Assembly (NCBI RefSeq): GCF_020042665.1
Contig: NZ_CP083376.1
Span: 4,233,501-4,297,500, forward strand
From: Pseudoxanthomonas sp. X-1
GTDB taxonomy: Bacteria > Pseudomonadota > Gammaproteobacteria > Xanthomonadales > Xanthomonadaceae
Direction: 5' to 3'
Length of the DNA stretch: 64,000 nt
Shown here in pieces: positions 22,162 through 30,041 of the stretch. A model generated the notes under the pieces. The model was not told where the DNA came from and searched no databases. It saw only the letters and a program-made list of their open reading frames with translations. The position numbers were made by a program, and so were the translations under genes. Each line of letters starts with the position of its first letter. Within the stretch, counting starts at the first letter, position 1.

Positions 22162-23127
22162 ATGCAGACAATTGCAAACCCCTGGCTGTGGGGTGGATTC
22201 GTGGTGGTGGTGATCGCCGCCCTGCTGGCCGACCTGGTGCTGATGCGCCACGGCGGCCCGCACAAGGTCACTTTCAAGGAAGCGCTGTGGTGGTCGATCG
22301 GCTGGGTCGCCCTGGCCCTGGCCTTCAACGCCGGCCTGTGGTGGTACCTGCACCAGACCATCGACGCGGCCAACGCCAACCGCATCAGCCTGGAATTCCT
22401 GACCGGCTACCTGGTCGAGAAGTCGCTGGCGGTGGACAACATCTTCGTGTTCCTGATGGTGATGTCCTACTTCGCCGTGCCCGAGGAGCAGCGCCAGCGC
22501 GTGCTGGTGATCGGCGTGCTGGGCGCGATCTTCCTGCGCGCGATCATGATCTTCGCCGGCGCCGCGCTGCTGACCAAGTTCCACTGGCTGCTGTACGTGT
22601 TCGGCGCGTTCCTGCTGTTCACCGGCATCAAGATGTGGTTCTCGGCCGGCGCCGAGCCCGACCTGGAGGCCAATCCGGCGCTGAAGTTCATGCGCAGGCA
22701 CCTGCGCCTGACCGACGGCTACGTCGGCCACGACCTGTCGGTGAAGCGCGATGGCAAACGCTGGTTCACGCCGCTGTTCGTGGTGCTGATCCTGATCGCG
22801 GTGACCGACGTGATCTTCGCGGTCGACTCGATCCCGGCGATCTTCGCCATCACCACCGACCCGTTCATCGTGCTGACCTCCAACGTGTTCGCGGTGCTGG
22901 GCCTGCGCGCGATGTTCTTCCTGCTGGCCGGCATGGCCGACCGCTTCCACCTGCTGCCCTACGGCCTGGCGGTGGTGCTGGTCTACATCGGCGCCAAGAT
23001 GCTGCTGATCGACGTGGTCAAGATCCCGGTGCTGGTGTCGCTGGGTGTGGTGTTCGGCATCCTGGCGGTCACGGTGTGGCTGAGCCTGGTGCGCCCGGCC
23101 AAGCCGGCGTCAGACCCGAAGACCTGA
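22162..23127 (+). CDS. alx: TerC/Alx-family integral membrane protein (manganese-linked exporter)
   Basis: An inner-membrane protein of 321 residues, the same length as E. coli Alx. About nine hydrophobic segments are visible, with the family's acidic membrane motifs VEKSLAVDNIFVF (about residue 87) and DVIFAVDSIPAIFAIT (about residue 216), whose Asp residues are thought to bind metal. TerC/Alx proteins are linked to Mn2+ efflux and, in some bacteria, to metal loading of secreted enzymes. The ATG at 22162 is the first with the correct N-terminus; an upstream in-frame start would lie inside the riboswitch. Control by the preceding Mn riboswitch supports a manganese role. Confidence 0.92.
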   Translation: MQTIANPWLWGGFVVVVIAALLADLVLMRHGGPHKVTFKEALWWSIGWVALALAFNAGLWWYLHQTIDAANANRISLEFLTGYLVEKSLAVDNIFVFLMVMSYFAVPEEQRQRVLVIGVLGAIFLRAIMIFAGAALLTKFHWLLYVFGAFLLFTGIKMWFSAGAEPDLEANPALKFMRRHLRLTDGYVGHDLSVKRDGKRWFTPLFVVLILIAVTDVIFAVDSIPAIFAITTDPFIVLTSNVFAVLGLRAMFFLLAGMADRFHLLPYGLAVVLVYIGAKMLLIDVVKIPVLVSLGVVFGILAVTVWLSLVRPAKPASDPKT

Positions 23128-23222
23128 CCCTGGCTCATCGGTAACACCCACGCCGCGGCGTTCCATGCATGGGACGTCGCGGCGCGCTTGTTTTCGCACC
23201 CTGGCGGCGCCATCGAAGCGGG

Positions 23223-24023
23223 ATGGACGCCTACCACCCCGACGATCCGCGCTACGACGCGCAGGCCCAGGCCCGCGCCGACCGGCGCCGTCTGCTGCGC
23301 GCCTTCAACGCGTCGCTGGCCTTCGTGCTGCTGCTGGTGCTGTGCTACTGGATGCAGTCCAGCTTCGACTGGCGGGCGCTGGCGATCGCGCCGCACCGCG
23401 CGGCCGGGCTGATCGGCGTGCTGACCGCGCCGCTGCTGCACGGCTCGGTCGAACACATCGCCTCCAACGCCATCGCCCTGCTGATGCTGGGCACGCTGGC
23501 CGGCAGCGTGTACCCGAAGGCCACGCTGCGCGCGTGGCCGCTGCTGTGGCTGGGCTCGGGCCTGGGGGCGTGGTGGCTGGGCGATGTCGGCACGCGCCAC
23601 CTGGGCGCCAGCGGGCTGGGCCACGGGCTGATGTTCCTGGTGATCGGGCTGGGCCTGCTGCGCCGCGACCGCGCGGCGATCGCCGCCGGCCTGATCGCCT
23701 TCCTGTTCTACGGCGGCATGCTGCTGACCGTGCTGCCGCGCGAGCCCGGCGTGTCCTGGCAGGCGCATCTGGGCGGCGCGGTGGCCGGGCTGCTGGCGGC
23801 GTGGTGGCTGCGCCGCGCCGATCCGCCATTGCCGCGCAAGCGCTACAGCTGGGAAGACGAGGAGCTGGCCGCGCAGGGGCTGGACGAGGACGCCAGCACG
23901 TTTGAACCTCCTTCGCCGCGCGAGGTGCCGGTGCTCTGGCAACCGGCCCCGCCGCGCAATGGCACGGTGCTGGCCTTCCCGCCCCGGCCGCCCCGGGACG
24001 CACCGGACCAGCGGATAGACTAG
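23223..24023 (+). CDS. Rhomboid-family intramembrane serine protease
   Basis: A protein of 266 residues with six predicted membrane segments. The catalytic dyad is visible: the nucleophile Ser in GASGLGHG (about residue 130) and the His in WQAHLGGAVAGLL (about residue 182). The family motif HGSVEHIASN occurs earlier (about 75). Rhomboids cut membrane proteins within or near their transmembrane segments; the substrate is unknown. The C-terminal 60 residues are a polar, Pro-rich cytoplasmic tail. ATG 23223 follows GAAGCGGG closely; a longer version would add an Arg-rich start. Confidence 0.9.
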   Translation: MDAYHPDDPRYDAQAQARADRRRLLRAFNASLAFVLLLVLCYWMQSSFDWRALAIAPHRAAGLIGVLTAPLLHGSVEHIASNAIALLMLGTLAGSVYPKATLRAWPLLWLGSGLGAWWLGDVGTRHLGASGLGHGLMFLVIGLGLLRRDRAAIAAGLIAFLFYGGMLLTVLPREPGVSWQAHLGGAVAGLLAAWWLRRADPPLPRKRYSWEDEELAAQGLDEDASTFEPPSPREVPVLWQPAPPRNGTVLAFPPRPPRDAPDQRID

Positions 24024-24048
24024 CCGGCCGTCCGCTGCCGGCCCCGCC

Positions 24049-25236
24049 ATGCGCTCAATCGCCCTCTCCGGCCTGCCGGCCATGCTGGCCTGCCTGCTGG
24101 CCATCGCCGGCTGCGCCAGCACCCCGACGCCGGCACCCGCGCCTGATCCACGCCCGCCGCTGACGCTGGTCGGCTACGTCACCGCCGGCGAGCCGGTCCG
24201 CGCCAGCGCCGCCGCTGAACTGGACGTGGCCAACTTCGCCTTCGCCGCACCCGATGCCGCGCACCGGGTCAGCCTGGGCACGGCGCAGAACGCCGCCGCG
24301 CTGTCGGAGCTGGTGCGCCTGCGCCAGCAGGCGCCCGGCCTGCGCGTGGTGCTGTCCATCGGCGGCTGGGGCGCCGGACATTTCTCCGAGGCGGCGGCCA
24401 CGCCGCAGGCGCGCGCGGTCTTCGTCGACAGCGCCATGGCGCTGCTGCGCCAGTACGACCTGGACGGGCTGGACATCGACTGGGAATACCCGACGCTGGC
24501 CGATGCCGGCATCAGCGCCAGCGCCGACGACAAGGCGCACTTCACCGCGCTGCTGTCCGACCTGCGCGCGGCGCTGGATGCGCAGGGCGCGCGCGACGGG
24601 CGCCGCTACCTGTTGACCATCGCCGCGGCCGAGGGCCGCCTGGCCTCGGGCCTGGACCTGCCGGCGATCGCGCCGCTGCTGGACTGGATCAACCTGATGA
24701 CCTACGACTTCTACGGCAGCCTGACCCCGACCACCGGGCACGCTGCCGCGCTGGGGCGTTCGCGGCTGGCGCCGGCCGAGGCGCGCACCACCGAAACGGC
24801 GGTGGACAGCTTCCTGTGCGCCGGCGTACCGGCGGCCAAGCTGCATGTGGGCATGGCGTTCTACGGGCGCCGCTTCGGCGAGGTCGCGCCGCGGCAGGCG
24901 GGGCTGCTGCAGCCCTACCGCAGCGATGGCGGCTTCATTTCCTATCGCCAGATCGTGGAAGGCGACCTGACCGGCAGCGGCGGCTTCGAGTCCCACTGGG
25001 ATCCGCAGGCGCGCGCGGCCTGGCTGTGGAATCCGCGCAGCGCGCAGATGGTCAGCTACGAGGATCCGCGCGCCCTGCGCGAGAAGGTGGCCTACGCCCG
25101 CGCCCAGGGCCTGGGCGGGGTGATGTTCTGGGAGCTGCACCAGGACCACGGCCAGGACCTGCTGGACGTGGTGCGCCAGGCGATCGACGCGCCGGCGCCG
25201 GCCGCTGCCACTTCCGCCCTCACCCCTGCGCGCTAG
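24049..25236 (+). CDS. Glycoside hydrolase family 18 (chitinase-like) lipoprotein
   Basis: A protein of 395 residues. The signal peptide ends in LAIAGC, a lipobox, so the enzyme is probably anchored in the cell envelope. The GH18 active-site motif DGLDIDWE (about residues 139-146) is intact, with E146 as the acid. SIGGWG and NLMTYDFYG, also typical of GH18, are present, and a late Trp (VMFWELHQD) matches the barrel's last strand. The family cleaves beta-1,4 N-acetylglucosamine linkages in chitin or peptidoglycan-like sugars. There is no separate chitin-binding domain, so the natural polymer is uncertain. It starts 25 bp after the rhomboid gene and overlaps the convergent thioesterase gene by 17 bp. 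Confidence 0.9.
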   Translation: MRSIALSGLPAMLACLLAIAGCASTPTPAPAPDPRPPLTLVGYVTAGEPVRASAAAELDVANFAFAAPDAAHRVSLGTAQNAAALSELVRLRQQAPGLRVVLSIGGWGAGHFSEAAATPQARAVFVDSAMALLRQYDLDGLDIDWEYPTLADAGISASADDKAHFTALLSDLRAALDAQGARDGRRYLLTIAAAEGRLASGLDLPAIAPLLDWINLMTYDFYGSLTPTTGHAAALGRSRLAPAEARTTETAVDSFLCAGVPAAKLHVGMAFYGRRFGEVAPRQAGLLQPYRSDGGFISYRQIVEGDLTGSGGFESHWDPQARAAWLWNPRSAQMVSYEDPRALREKVAYARAQGLGGVMFWELHQDHGQDLLDVVRQAIDAPAPAAATSALTPAR

Positions 25237-25636
25237 CCGCCGGCAGCGGCGGCGCCGCGGTCGGCCGTCCCAGCGGATCAAGGGCGATCATCACGAAGCG
25301 CCCGCGCGTGCACAGCTTGCGTTCGCCGCTGAGCAGGTCCTCGGTGACCACTTCCACGTCGACGTTCATCGAGCTGCGCCCGACCTTGACGATGGTGGCG
25401 ATGACCTCGACCAAGTCGCCCTTGCGGATCGGCTGGTTGAAGTCCACCTGCTCCGAGCGCGCGGTGACGACCGTGGTGCGCGCATAGCGCGAGGCGACGA
25501 TGAAGGCGGCCATGTCCATCCAGGCCAGCGCCTGGCCGCCGAACAGCGTGCCCAGATGGTTGGTGTGGTCGGGAAAGACCATCTGCAGCAGGCGCGCCTC
25601 GGTGGGGCGGGCTTCGGCGACGGGGGCCTCGGACAT
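25220..25636 (-). CDS. Acyl-CoA thioesterase, hotdog fold (YciA/acyl-CoA hydrolase type)
   Basis: A cytoplasmic protein of 138 residues that hydrolyses acyl-CoA to free acid and CoA. Family features are VFPDHTNHLGTLFGGQALAWMD, with the catalytic Asp/Asn region (HTNHLGTLFGG) of the hotdog helix, followed by VDFNQPIRKGDLVEV and RSSMNVDVEV. The length is normal. The 3' end overlaps the convergent GH18 gene by 17 bp. Substrate chain length cannot be read from the sequence. Confidence 0.9.
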   Translation of the reverse strand: MSEAPVAEARPTEARLLQMVFPDHTNHLGTLFGGQALAWMDMAAFIVASRYARTTVVTARSEQVDFNQPIRKGDLVEVIATIVKVGRSSMNVDVEVVTEDLLSGERKLCTRGRFVMIALDPLGRPTAAPPLPAASAQG

Positions 25637-25720
25637 GCGGACAAACTCCTGGTGGGGGGACCGGGCACACCTGGGTGGGGCCGGGCCGCCATTGTCGCGC
25701 GGCGGGCGGGCGCGCGGCGA

Positions 25721-28693
25721 TCAGGCCAGGGCCGGGGCCGAGCCGGAAGCCGGGCCGCTGCTGGTGGCGCCTTCGCCTGCGGCCACCACCACGCGGTTGC
25801 GACCCTCGCGCTTGGCCTGGTAGAGCGCGCGGTCGGCGCGCCGCAGCAGCTCGTTGGGCGTCTCGCCCGGCTGCAGCCACGCCACGCCGATGGAGCAGGT
25901 CACGTGCAGCGACAGGCCATCGATGATCAGCGGCCGCGCGCCCACCGCGTCGTGCAGGGCCTGCAGCCGCTCGCTGGCGGGCGGCTGCAGGCCGGGCATC
26001 AGGCCGAGCAGTTCCTCGCCGCCGTAGCGGCCGATGGTGTCCGAGCCGCGCATGTTGTTGGCCAGGCGATCGGCCACGCCGGAGAGCACCACGTCGCCGA
26101 CCTGATGCCCGTGGGTGTCGTTGACCTGCTTGAAGTGGTCCAGGTCCAGCAGCGCCACCGCCAGCTGCAGGTCGGCGGCGCGGGCGCGCAGGGTCTCGCG
26201 CTCGAGCTGCTCCATGATGCTGGTGCGGTTGTGCAGGCCGGTCAGCCCATCGTGGGTCGCCTGCACCTGCAGCGCGGTGCGGGCCAGTTCCAGCGCGCGC
26301 TTGTCGGCTTCCAGCTCGGCGGTGCGCGCGGCGACCAGGCGCTCGAGCTGCTGCTTGTGCTTGACGATGGCGTGCACGCGCCAGCGCCAGAGGCTGCCGA
26401 CCAGCGCGACCGCCGCCACGCCCCACAGCAGCAGCATCAGCGGCGAGCGCCACCACGGCGGGCGTACCTCGAAGCTGAAGGTCACCACGTCCGACTGCGC
26501 GCGCCGGCCGACGTCCAGCGCCTGCACCTCGATCACCTGGCTGCCAGAACCCAGCAGCGGGAAGTCCAGCGTGCGCGAGTTGGTCTCGATCCACGCGTCC
26601 TGGCGATCGCGCAGGCGGTAGCGGAACTTCAGCATGTCGGTCCCGGCCAGGCTGCCGGGCGTGGACAGGGTGATGCGCACCGGCAGCTGTTCCCACGGCA
26701 GCACCGCGCCGGACTCGATGCGCTGGCCGCCGCGTTCGACCCGGGCGATGCGCAGCGTCACCGGCGCGCGCGCCAGCAGCTGGTCCGGATGCAGCAGGTG
26801 GCTGACGCCGCGCGAGGTGCCGATCCAGACCGAGCCGTCGGCGTCCTCGAAGAACGCGCCTTCGGAGATGTCCTCGCTGATCAGGCCGTTGGCCTCGTGC
26901 AGCCGCGTCCACTTGCCGTCCTGCAGGACGTCCAGGCCCATGCTGCCACCGACCCACAGCCGGCCGGCGCGGTCGTGGCGGATGAAATACGGGATCGCGT
27001 CGCGCAGCAGCGGGTCTTCGACTTCCTTGATGGTCAGCGTGTCGCCCTGGCCGATCGGCCCGCGGAACAGGCCGGCGTCGTCCACGCTGAGCCACAGGGT
27101 GCCATCGCGCCCGATCGAGAGCTTGTCGAACAGCTGGTTGGGCATGTCCCCGCGCACGCGGATCGGCGTGACCCGGTCGTCGCGCTCCAGCCGCATCACC
27201 CCGGCCTTGCCGGCGAACCACAGCCGCCCCTGCGCATCCTGCTCGACATCGCCGAAGCTCACCGCCGGCAGCGCCTCGAAGCGCCTGGCGACCGGATGGG
27301 CGAGGTCGTCGATCAGGTACACGCCTTCGGTCGTGCAGAGCCACAGGCGGTGGCGATCGTCGAAGAAGATGCGGCGCAGCTTGGCCGGCAGGGTCGCGGC
27401 GACCTTGAGTTCGTCGCCCTGCAGGCGCAGCAGCTGGCCGCGATACAGCGCCACCCACACCGCCTTGTCCGGGCCGAGGGTCAGCGCGAACACATCGCGC
27501 ACCGGCTCGCCCAGGGGATTGTGCAGGGTCTCGATGCGGCCGCCGCCCGCCGGCAGGCGGTGCAGGTCGCGCTCGTTGCCGAACAGCATCGCGCCCTGCG
27601 CATCGCGCGCCAGCGACCAGTTGGGCATGCCCGCCAGGCCGTTGGCCGGGCCCCAGTTCTCCACCCCGGCATAGCCGCGCCAGCGCAGCACGCCCAGGCC
27701 ACCGTAGGACATCCACAGTTCGCCGTTGCGGCTGGCCAGCAACGCGTTGGGTGGCACGTCGGGCAGCCCGTTGTGGGCATCGAAGCGCTGCCAGCGGCCG
27801 TCCCAGCGCAGCGTGCCGCCATCGCTGCGGGTCAGCACGCGGCCCTGGCTGTCTTCGGTCAGGTCGAGGTGGCGCGTGGTGGTGGCCAGCATCGACGGCG
27901 GCGGCACCGGGCGCTCGTCGAAGCGCGTCGCGCCCGGCGTCAGCACCAGGATGTGGCGCGGGCTGCGCGCCCACAGCGTGCCGTGGCGGTCGCGCAGGAA
28001 CGCGGTCCAGGCATCGCGCGGCACGCCGTCGCCGGTGCCGTACACGCGCACCTGGCCATCGTCGGCGCGGCGACAGATGGTCTGGCCGCAGCCGAACCAC
28101 AGCGCCTGGCCATCCCGATAGACCGCGCCCAGCTCGGCCAGCTCGGGATGGGCCTGTTCGGCGGCACGGTCGAACAGCGCGCGCGTGCGCCAGGCGCCGC
28201 CGGCGTCGCGGGTCGCGCGCAGGGCGCGGCTGTGGCTCAGCGCCACCGCGCCATCGGCCAGCGCCGCGACGTTGTGGCCGACCTCGAAGGGCACCGGCGC
28301 CCCGCTCGGGTCCAGCACGCGGACGGCCTTGTCGCCGTCCCAGAAGTACAGGTTGGCCGCGGTGGCCACCCACAGCCCGCGCCCGTCCGGCGCCGGGGAG
28401 GCGTTCATCACATAGGCGTCGTCCAGGCCGGCATTGGCCCCGACGCGTTCGAAGCGCTCGCCCTCATAGCGGTACAGGCCGCCGTAGGTGCAGGCGTAGA
28501 CGTTGGCCTGCGGATCCTCGACCAGGCAGTCGGCGCCCAGGCTGCGCAGGCCATCGGCCGTGCCGTAGACCCGCAGCGAGGCCACCTGCGCCGCCGCCGG
28601 CCCGACCAGGCACAGCACCGCCAGCGCCGCGCCGAAGGCGCGGGCGGACCGGAGCTTGGCGATGGCTCGCGCCGGGGCGCGACGGGCGTGCAT
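25721..28693 (-). CDS. Membrane diguanylate cyclase with periplasmic beta-propeller sensor
   Basis: A protein of 990 residues. A signal or first membrane segment (about 15-35) precedes a long periplasmic region (about 36-710) of repeating blades with motifs such as GLYRYEGERFERV, LWFAGKAGVMRL and VWIGTSRGVSHLL, the two-component-regulator propeller. A Y_Y_Y-type domain, a second membrane span (about 745-765), a coiled coil and a GGDEF domain (about 815-975) follow. The active site reads RYGGEEL, which fits an active cyclase making c-di-GMP from two GTP. RGSD five residues before it is an allosteric I-site for product inhibition. There is no EAL domain. The ligand sensed is unknown. Confidence 0.92.
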   Translation of the reverse strand: MHARRAPARAIAKLRSARAFGAALAVLCLVGPAAAQVASLRVYGTADGLRSLGADCLVEDPQANVYACTYGGLYRYEGERFERVGANAGLDDAYVMNASPAPDGRGLWVATAANLYFWDGDKAVRVLDPSGAPVPFEVGHNVAALADGAVALSHSRALRATRDAGGAWRTRALFDRAAEQAHPELAELGAVYRDGQALWFGCGQTICRRADDGQVRVYGTGDGVPRDAWTAFLRDRHGTLWARSPRHILVLTPGATRFDERPVPPPSMLATTTRHLDLTEDSQGRVLTRSDGGTLRWDGRWQRFDAHNGLPDVPPNALLASRNGELWMSYGGLGVLRWRGYAGVENWGPANGLAGMPNWSLARDAQGAMLFGNERDLHRLPAGGGRIETLHNPLGEPVRDVFALTLGPDKAVWVALYRGQLLRLQGDELKVAATLPAKLRRIFFDDRHRLWLCTTEGVYLIDDLAHPVARRFEALPAVSFGDVEQDAQGRLWFAGKAGVMRLERDDRVTPIRVRGDMPNQLFDKLSIGRDGTLWLSVDDAGLFRGPIGQGDTLTIKEVEDPLLRDAIPYFIRHDRAGRLWVGGSMGLDVLQDGKWTRLHEANGLISEDISEGAFFEDADGSVWIGTSRGVSHLLHPDQLLARAPVTLRIARVERGGQRIESGAVLPWEQLPVRITLSTPGSLAGTDMLKFRYRLRDRQDAWIETNSRTLDFPLLGSGSQVIEVQALDVGRRAQSDVVTFSFEVRPPWWRSPLMLLLWGVAAVALVGSLWRWRVHAIVKHKQQLERLVAARTAELEADKRALELARTALQVQATHDGLTGLHNRTSIMEQLERETLRARAADLQLAVALLDLDHFKQVNDTHGHQVGDVVLSGVADRLANNMRGSDTIGRYGGEELLGLMPGLQPPASERLQALHDAVGARPLIIDGLSLHVTCSIGVAWLQPGETPNELLRRADRALYQAKREGRNRVVVAAGEGATSSGPASGSAPALA

Positions 28694-28745
28694 GGCGAAG
28701 GGGCGCGGTCTGCGGGGACGGATGTCCCCCGGACTAACGGCCGCT

Positions 28746-28768
28746 CCGCCGGCAACTTAAGCCGGCGG
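28746..28768 (-). terminator. Possible terminator after nrdB
   Basis: CCGCCGGC and GCCGGCGG form a perfect 8-bp stem around AACTTAA, 82 bp beyond the nrdB stop. There is no clear T-run, so the call is tentative. Confidence 0.45.
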
Positions 28769-28849
28769 TCGCCTGAAACGCCCCAATGGCGCCGGTTTCC
28801 GCCCGGAAACGCTTCCAACCCAGACACGGCCCGGGTGTGGATGCTGCCT

Positions 28850-29869
28850 TCAGAAGGCGTGGTCGAACCCGACCTCGCCCTGCACGCCGACCTGGTAGGA
28901 CGACACCCGCCGCTCGAAGAAGTTGGTCAGCTCCTGCACGTCCTGCAGCTCCATGAAGGGCAGCGGATTGCGCACGTTGTACCTGCGCGCCATGCCCAGC
29001 TTGGCGAAATGGTTGTCCGCGCAGTGCTGCAGGTACTGGCGCATGTCGCGGGTGGAGATGCCCGCCACGCCGCCGGACAGCACGTCCTCGGCGAACTGCA
29101 GTTCGCACTCGATCGCCTCCTCCAGCATGTCGTAGACCTGCTGCTGCATCTCCGCGTCGAACAGGTCCGGCTCCTCCTCGCGCACCACGCGCACGCCCTC
29201 GAAGGCGAAGGCCATGTGGCAGCTCTCGTCGCGGAACACCCAGTTGGTGCCCGAGGCCAGGCCCGGCAGCAGACCGCGCGAGCGGAAGTAGTACACGTAG
29301 GCGAAGGCGGCGAAGAAGAACAGGCCCTCGATGCAGGCGGCGAAGCAGATCTGGTTGAGCAGGAACTGGCGGCGGTGCGCGCGCGTCTCCAGGCGCTTGA
29401 GGTCCTGGATGGTGTCCATCCACTTGAAGCAGAACTCGGCCTTCTTCCTGATCGAGGGGATGTTCTCCACCGCGGCGAAGGCCTTGGCGCGCTCGCCCGG
29501 ATCCGGCAGGTAGTTGTCCAGCAGCGTCAGGTAGAACTGCACGTGCAGCGCTTCCTCGTACAGCTGGCGCGACAGGTACATGCGCGCTTCCGGCGCGTTG
29601 ATGTGCTGGTAGAGGTTCAGCACCAGGTTGTTGGACACGATCGAATCGCCGGTGGCGAAGAAGGCGACCAGGCGGTGGATCAGGTGGCGATCGGCCGGGG
29701 TCATCTTCGCATGCAGATCGGTGATGTCGATCTGGAAGTTGATCTCGTCCACCGTCCAGGTGTTCTTGATGGCGTCGCGATACATGTCATAGAACTGCGG
29801 ATAGCGCATCGGGCGCAGGGTCAGTTCGAAACCGGGATCGAGCAGCATCTGACGGGGTTGAGCGGACAT
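28850..29869 (-). CDS. nrdB: Ribonucleoside-diphosphate reductase, beta subunit (class I)
   Basis: The 339-residue radical-generating subunit of class I ribonucleotide reductase. It houses the di-iron centre and passes the radical to NrdA. Metal ligands are visible: D75 (ATGDSI), E106 and H109 (YEEALHVQFY), and Glu/His in RDESCHMAF. Y113, four residues after H109, is at the usual tyrosyl-radical position, so it is a radical-type NrdB and not a Tyr-less variant. The C-terminal end is short (GEVGFDHAF). ATG 29869 was chosen from the family N-terminus. It lies 172 bp downstream of nrdA, separated by a strong hairpin repeat. Confidence 0.95.
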   Translation of the reverse strand: MSAQPRQMLLDPGFELTLRPMRYPQFYDMYRDAIKNTWTVDEINFQIDITDLHAKMTPADRHLIHRLVAFFATGDSIVSNNLVLNLYQHINAPEARMYLSRQLYEEALHVQFYLTLLDNYLPDPGERAKAFAAVENIPSIRKKAEFCFKWMDTIQDLKRLETRAHRRQFLLNQICFAACIEGLFFFAAFAYVYYFRSRGLLPGLASGTNWVFRDESCHMAFAFEGVRVVREEEPDLFDAEMQQQVYDMLEEAIECELQFAEDVLSGGVAGISTRDMRQYLQHCADNHFAKLGMARRYNVRNPLPFMELQDVQELTNFFERRVSSYQVGVQGEVGFDHAF

Positions 29870-30009
29870 GGTGTGTTGCCTTTTTCTTGATCCCTTCTCC
29901 CACCGGGACCGGGGCCCCTGGGGTCGAAGGTGGCGCGAAGCGCCGGATGAGGGTTCGGCGAGCGCACGGGCACGGAGCGTTTGACGGCTCCGCCGTACGC
30001 TCACCCCAA

Positions 30010-30032
30010 CCCCTCTCCCGTCGGGAGAGGGG
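30010..30032. repeat. Hairpin repeat in the nrdA-nrdB gap
   Basis: CCCCTCTCCC and GGGAGAGGGG pair perfectly across a 3-base loop (GTC). It sits between the nrdA stop and nrdB. Similar CCTCTCCC palindromes are common extragenic repeats in this bacterial family. It could reduce nrdB read-through or protect the nrdA message. Confidence 0.65.
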
Positions 30033-30041
30033 CTCGCGACA

